Assembly: GCA_017881265.1 (NCBI GenBank) | Contig: JADGRA010000014.1 | Location: 162,150 to 226,149, forward strand | DNA length: 64,000 nucleotides | From: Myxococcaceae bacterium | Lineage (GTDB): Bacteria > Myxococcota > Myxococcia > Myxococcales > Myxococcaceae | Direction of reading: 5' to 3' | The notes under the pieces: model-generated | Seen by the model: the letters and a program-made list of their open reading frames with translations, nothing else | What the model was told of the DNA's origin: nothing | Database searches by the model: none | Translations under genes and position numbers: made by a program | In this document: positions 60,663 to 64,000 of the stretch, piece by piece | Layout: each line of letters opens with the position of its first letter | Position numbering within the stretch: position 1 is the first letter of the stretch

Positions 60663-61991
60663 ATGGTGCTCGCGCTTCCGCTTTCCCTGCTGCTCGCCGC
60701 CGCTCCGGTGCTGGCTGTCCCGGTCACGCGGGCTGTGCTTCCCAACGGACTCAAGGTCCTCATCGCGCCCGACAAGACTGTTCCCGGGGTCACCATCAAC
60801 GTCCTGTACGACGTCGGCAGCAAGGACGAACAGCCGGGGCGAACGGGCTTTGCCCACCTCTTCGAGCACCTCATGTTCATGGGGGCGCGCTACGTGCCCT
60901 ACCCCCAGTTCGACACGCTGATGGAGGCCGCCGGGGGCGTGAACAACGCCTTCACCAGCAACGACATTACCGACTACTACTCGGTGGGTCCCTCCAATCT
61001 CCTCGAAACCTTCCTGTGGATGGAGTCGGACCGGCTGCTCACCCTTGGGCAGGAGATGACGCAGGAGAAGCTCGAGACGCAACGCAAAGTCGTCCTCAAC
61101 GAGCGGCGTCAGTCCTATGAGAATGTCCCCTACGGGAAAGTGGAGGACGTGCTTCCACCGGCGCTCTTCCCGAAGGGGCACCCCTATAGCTGGCCCGTCA
61201 TCGGCTCGGCGGCGGACCTGCGCGCCGCGACGCTGCAGGACGTCAAGGCCTTCTTCGCCACCTGGTATGTCCCGTCCAACGCCACACTGGTCATCGCCGG
61301 AGACGTCGAGCCGGCCCAGGCGATGGCGCTGGTGAACAAGTACTTCGGCTTCCTGCCGAAGAGGCCGGTGCCCCAGCAAGTCACCGCCCCGCCAGCGAAC
61401 CTGACCTCCGAGGTGCGGCTCCAGCTCACCGACAAGGTGGAGCTCGACAAGGTCGTCATCGCCTGGCTCAGCCCCCCCGACGGGAGCGCCGGGGATGCGG
61501 CCTGCGACGTCCTCTCGGTCCTGCTCGGCCGGGGGAAGGCCTCGCGCCTCTACCAGCGCCTTGTGTACCGCGACCAGCTGGCCACCGAGGTGGAAGTCCA
61601 GCAGGAGTCACGCACGCTGCAGAGTGTCCTTTACGTTTCGGCGCTGGCCCGGCCGGGCGTGGAGGTCCACGCGCTCGAGAAAGCCATCGACGAGGAGCTC
61701 CAGCGGCTTCGGGCGGAGGGGCCGACCCCAGGAGAGCTCGATGCAGCGCGGACGCTCATCTACACGGCCGCCGCACGCCGCCTCGAGTCCCTGGTGAGCC
61801 GCGCCACATACCTCAACCACCTCGAGCTCACCTACGGTGTCGGAGCCACCGTCCAGCGTGACCTGGACCGCTACCAGCCCCTCACGGCGGCCAGCGTCCA
61901 GGAGACGGCCCGCCAAGTCCTCGGCACGGGGCGGGTGGTGGTGGAAGTCCGGCCCGAACCCAAGGTGGCCACCGCGAAGGAGGCCAAGTGA
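60663..61991 (+). CDS. M16 zinc peptidase, active subunit
   Basis: A 442-residue exported peptidase: signal MVLALPLSLLLAAAPVLA, then the M16 domain with HLFEH (HxxEH at 65-69), zinc ligands, and downstream Glu in the helix KLETQRKVVLNERRQSYEN. A C-terminal M16 half is inactive as usual. It probably cleaves small peptides in the periplasm. A GAGGAAGG site precedes the ATG at 60663. The stop overlaps the next gene's start (TGATG), so the two make one product pair. Confidence 0.92.
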   Translation: MVLALPLSLLLAAAPVLAVPVTRAVLPNGLKVLIAPDKTVPGVTINVLYDVGSKDEQPGRTGFAHLFEHLMFMGARYVPYPQFDTLMEAAGGVNNAFTSNDITDYYSVGPSNLLETFLWMESDRLLTLGQEMTQEKLETQRKVVLNERRQSYENVPYGKVEDVLPPALFPKGHPYSWPVIGSAADLRAATLQDVKAFFATWYVPSNATLVIAGDVEPAQAMALVNKYFGFLPKRPVPQQVTAPPANLTSEVRLQLTDKVELDKVVIAWLSPPDGSAGDAACDVLSVLLGRGKASRLYQRLVYRDQLATEVEVQQESRTLQSVLYVSALARPGVEVHALEKAIDEELQRLRAEGPTPGELDAARTLIYTAAARRLESLVSRATYLNHLELTYGVGATVQRDLDRYQPLTAASVQETARQVLGTGRVVVEVRPEPKVATAKEAK

Positions 61992-63559
61992 TGCGTGCCC
62001 TCCCCGCGGCTTTTGTCCTCCTCCTCTGCGCGTGCAGCTTCGCGCCGGCCAAGCCGGACATGCAGCTGCCGTTGCCGCCGGAAAAGGCCCAGGCCGACGC
62101 TGGCCCGGCGGCCACGTTGCCCAGCGAGGCCGTCCTCGCCCAGCGGCCCCTCATCGCGCCGCTCCGGCCCTTCGACGCCCCGGTGCCAGCCGTCGTCACC
62201 CTGCCCAACGGGCTGCGGCTGTACGTCGTGGAACGGCCGAGCGCCGGACTCGAGGCGCTGGCCTTCGTCACCCGACAGGGCGCCGCCGCGGACCCCGTCG
62301 GCAAGGAAGGACTGGCCTCGTTGACGGCAGAAATGCTGCAGGCAGGAAGCGCCGGGAAGTCCCAGGCGGAGGTGGCCGCCGCTGCCGACGCCCTGGGCGC
62401 GGACCTTGCCGTCTCTGCCTCGACGGATGCTCTCAGCGTGTCGCTCTCCGCGCTGACGCCCCGGCTGGCCGACATGTCGAAGCTGCTGGCGGACGTGGTG
62501 CTGCGGCCCAACCTGCTGCCCGCCGACTGGAAGAAGGCGCAGGCGCAGCGAATTGGCGAGCTCACCGCGGAGGAGAGCCAACCCCCGGTGGCTGCCCGGG
62601 CGGCCTTCCGCGCAGCGCTCTACGGCAACGGGCCGCTCGCGCACCTGCCGGAAGGCACGCTCGCCTCGGTGAAGCGCCTGCGGCTGGCTGACGTCCGGGC
62701 CTTTGTGGCCTCCGTCTCCCCGACCGATTCGGCCATCGTCGCGGTGGGCGGTGTCCCGGCGGATGCGGTGCGCTCGGCCCTGGAAGCGGCCTTCGGCGGC
62801 TGGAAGGCGGCGAAGCCGTCCATGGCCAAAGCCCGGCCCGCCGCCCAAAGCGTCGCCCGGCCGCGCTTCGTGCTGGTGGACTTCCCAGCCAAGCCCCAGT
62901 CGGTGTTGCTGGTGGGGGAGCCTGGGGTGCCGCGCTCGTCTCCGGACGTGCTCACCCTGGAGTTGGCCAACAGCATCGTCGGCGGAAGCTTCACCAGCCG
63001 GCTGAACCAGAACCTGCGCGAGCTGCACGGCTACAGCTACGGCGCCGGCAGCCGGTTCGCCTTCGGTCGAGGACCCGGGCCCTTCGCCGCCAGCACCAGC
63101 GTCCAGACCGACGTCACCGGGAAGGCCGTCACCGAGGTCTTCAATGAGCTGAACCGCCTGGTGGCCGAGCCTCTCTCCGCCGAGGAGTCGAACAAGGGCA
63201 AGGCCCTGCTTGCCTTCCAGCTGGTGGAGAGCCTCCAGAGTGTGGAGGCGACGGCGCGGGCGGTGGGCGACATCTTCCTCTTCGACCTGCGGCTGGACGA
63301 ATACCGCACCTACGTCAGCCGCCTCGAGGCGCTCACCCCGGCCACCGTTCAGGACGCGGTCCGGCGCACCCTGCACCCCGACCAGATGACGCTAGCCATC
63401 GCTGGCGACGCGGCCGCCGTCCTCCCCCAACTGAAGGCCGAGACCGGGTTGAAGCTTCCGCCCCCCCAGCTGCGGGACGCCGAGGGCCAGCCGCTCAAGA
63501 AGCCCATGGCCGCAAGCTCCGCCGCCTCCGGGCGCACGCTGCCGACGCCGTCTCCCTAG
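61991..63559 (+). CDS. M16-family lipoprotein without HxxEH (partner subunit)
   Basis: A 522-residue protein with lipoprotein signal (PAAFVLLLCAC) and M16-like halves (LPNGLRLYVVERPSAGLEALAFV; FVLVDFPAKPQSVLLVGEPG). The region equivalent to HxxEH reads GLASLTAEML, so zinc-binding residues are missing. In this family a non-catalytic subunit forms the partner of the active one. A GGAGG site 8 nt upstream fixes the ATG at 61991. It ends near a convergent gene and a hairpin. Confidence 0.88.
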   Translation: MRALPAAFVLLLCACSFAPAKPDMQLPLPPEKAQADAGPAATLPSEAVLAQRPLIAPLRPFDAPVPAVVTLPNGLRLYVVERPSAGLEALAFVTRQGAAADPVGKEGLASLTAEMLQAGSAGKSQAEVAAAADALGADLAVSASTDALSVSLSALTPRLADMSKLLADVVLRPNLLPADWKKAQAQRIGELTAEESQPPVAARAAFRAALYGNGPLAHLPEGTLASVKRLRLADVRAFVASVSPTDSAIVAVGGVPADAVRSALEAAFGGWKAAKPSMAKARPAAQSVARPRFVLVDFPAKPQSVLLVGEPGVPRSSPDVLTLELANSIVGGSFTSRLNQNLRELHGYSYGAGSRFAFGRGPGPFAASTSVQTDVTGKAVTEVFNELNRLVAEPLSAEESNKGKALLAFQLVESLQSVEATARAVGDIFLFDLRLDEYRTYVSRLEALTPATVQDAVRRTLHPDQMTLAIAGDAAAVLPQLKAETGLKLPPPQLRDAEGQPLKKPMAASSAASGRTLPTPSP

Positions 63560-63564
63560 CGCGA

Positions 63565-63596
63565 GGCTGTGGGCCAGGGCGGCGCTCGGCCCAGCC
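63565..63596. terminator. Hairpin between convergent M16 and MBL genes
   Basis: GGCTGtGGGCC (63565-63575) pairs with GGCCCAGCC (63588-63596) over nine base pairs with one bulged T and a loop of about 12 bases. It sits in the 58-bp gap between the M16 stop (63559) and the convergent hydrolase stop (63618), so it could stop transcription from both sides. No T-run follows on either strand, so an intrinsic terminator is not certain. Confidence 0.4.
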
Positions 63597-63617
63597 CAAG
63601 GGGCGAGCGCGGGCGCC

Positions 63618-64000
63618 TCAGTGGCGCGGCCGCATCCGGTACTTCACGAACGACGCCACCTCCGCAAACTGGAAGTACGGGTTTTGCGTGGCCTCCCGCT
63701 GTAGCGAGGAAACCGGGACGTCGCCGTAGTCGTGCCCCGGAAACAGCCGGGTGGCCCTTGGCAGCTTGCTGAGGACGCCCGTCAGCGAGTGAAACATCTG
63801 CGCCGGGTCTCCCCCTTGCAGGTCACACCGCCCGCATCCGTTGACGAAGAGGGTGTCCCCGGCCACCAGCGCGTCCCCCGCCAGAAGACACTGCGAGCCG
63901 GGCGTGTGGCCGGGGGTGTGAACGGCCCGGGCCTCCACGCCACCGAGCGGGACGGCATCGCCTGGGGCCATGGGCCGGAGCGCATCGCCGAAGGCGCGGA
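63618..64000 (-). CDS. MBL-fold metallo-hydrolase (glyoxalase II / persulfide-dioxygenase-like), partial
   Basis: C-terminal 126 or so residues of a metallo-beta-lactamase-fold enzyme; the gene continues beyond the right edge (the frame stays open through position 64000). Visible motifs: VHTPGHTPGSQ (third metal-binding His region), ALVAGDTLFVNGCGRCDLQGGDP (metal Asp and the GCGR-D loop seen in persulfide dioxygenases and related hydrolases), LFPGHDYG (the last His ligand). Substrate likely a glutathione or CoA thioester, or a persulfide; not certain. The N-terminal HxHxDH part is missing. Confidence 0.82.
   Translation of the reverse strand, partial: RAFGDALRPMAPGDAVPLGGVEARAVHTPGHTPGSQCLLAGDALVAGDTLFVNGCGRCDLQGGDPAQMFHSLTGVLSKLPRATRLFPGHDYGDVPVSSLQREATQNPYFQFAEVASFVKYRMRPRH

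Noticed and set aside
1..64000. tRNA, rRNA, CRISPR, insertion sequences, phage genes
   Set aside because: No tRNA T-loop context, repeat-spacer pattern, transposase or integrase motif was recognised in any intergenic stretch or frame.

Overview
The window is a very GC-rich (about 70% by eye), gene-dense bacterial chromosome segment with no RNA genes, CRISPR arrays or mobile elements that I could see. The content points to a myxobacterium (Myxococcota, Myxococcaceae-like). It has a Gly-Cys/hydrophobic/Arg (MYXO-CTERM-like) sorting tail at 9320, a Ser/Thr protein kinase, enhancer-binding proteins, PilZ and FHA domains, and a block matching the outer-envelope gliding-motility genes gltC-gltA-gltB-cglC. 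As I recall the Myxococcus xanthus numbering, homologues of MXAN_2562/2561, MXAN_2541-2538 and the gsp genes near MXAN_2510 occur here in the same monotonic order. That suggests conserved synteny, but it rests on memory, not on a search.

Layout. 0-6 kb: end of a TPR-type gene, acetyl-CoA synthetase (acs), a lipoprotein, a CBS-domain protein, and PEP synthase (ppsA). 6-10.3 kb: a duplicated-domain secreted protein, an M50 intramembrane protease, a MoaD-MoaE fusion, and a coupled beta-barrel/sorted-surface-protein pair. 10.4-16 kb (minus strand): an envelope/housekeeping operon uppS-cdsA-rseP-rlpA-tsaB-asd-like with repeated 4-nt or longer overlaps. 16-26.6 kb: amidohydrolase, ROK kinase, Ser/Thr kinase coupled to an RluD-type pseudouridine synthase, lipoprotein, orphan GspG-like protein, dinB, arylamine N-acetyltransferase, pcnB, and an SDR epimerase. 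26.6-31.9 kb: an NHL beta-propeller protein divergent from an AraC regulator, a lower-GC GNAT-nitrilase fusion, a HAD phosphatase and plsX. 32.9-38.2 kb: gltC-gltA-gltB, divergent cglC, then a DUF192 lipoprotein coupled to a PilZ protein. 38-43 kb: a membrane gluzincin-TPR protein, a DUF2505-like protein, two NTF2-like envelope proteins and a ParB-domain protein.

43-59.7 kb is the centrepiece: a type II secretion locus gspC-D-E-F-(small membrane protein)-G-H-I-J-K-L-M-N, nearly all start/stop overlapped. It is preceded by an intact NtrC-type sigma54 activator and a consensus -24/-12 promoter that lies only a few bases from the gspC start. It is followed by an FHA-AAA+ protein that has lost the GAFTGA loop and the Walker A lysine. 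A 54-codon single-TM ORF fits exactly between gspF and gspG and is the best candidate for an undescribed component. No prepilin peptidase (gspO) is present. 59.9-64 kb: a second M50-type membrane protease, a coupled M16 peptidase pair (one with HxxEH, one without), and the C-terminal part of a metallo-beta-lactamase-fold hydrolase.

Gene starts were chosen from Shine-Dalgarno sites, family alignments by eye and overlap with upstream stops; several GTG/TTG starts remain uncertain.
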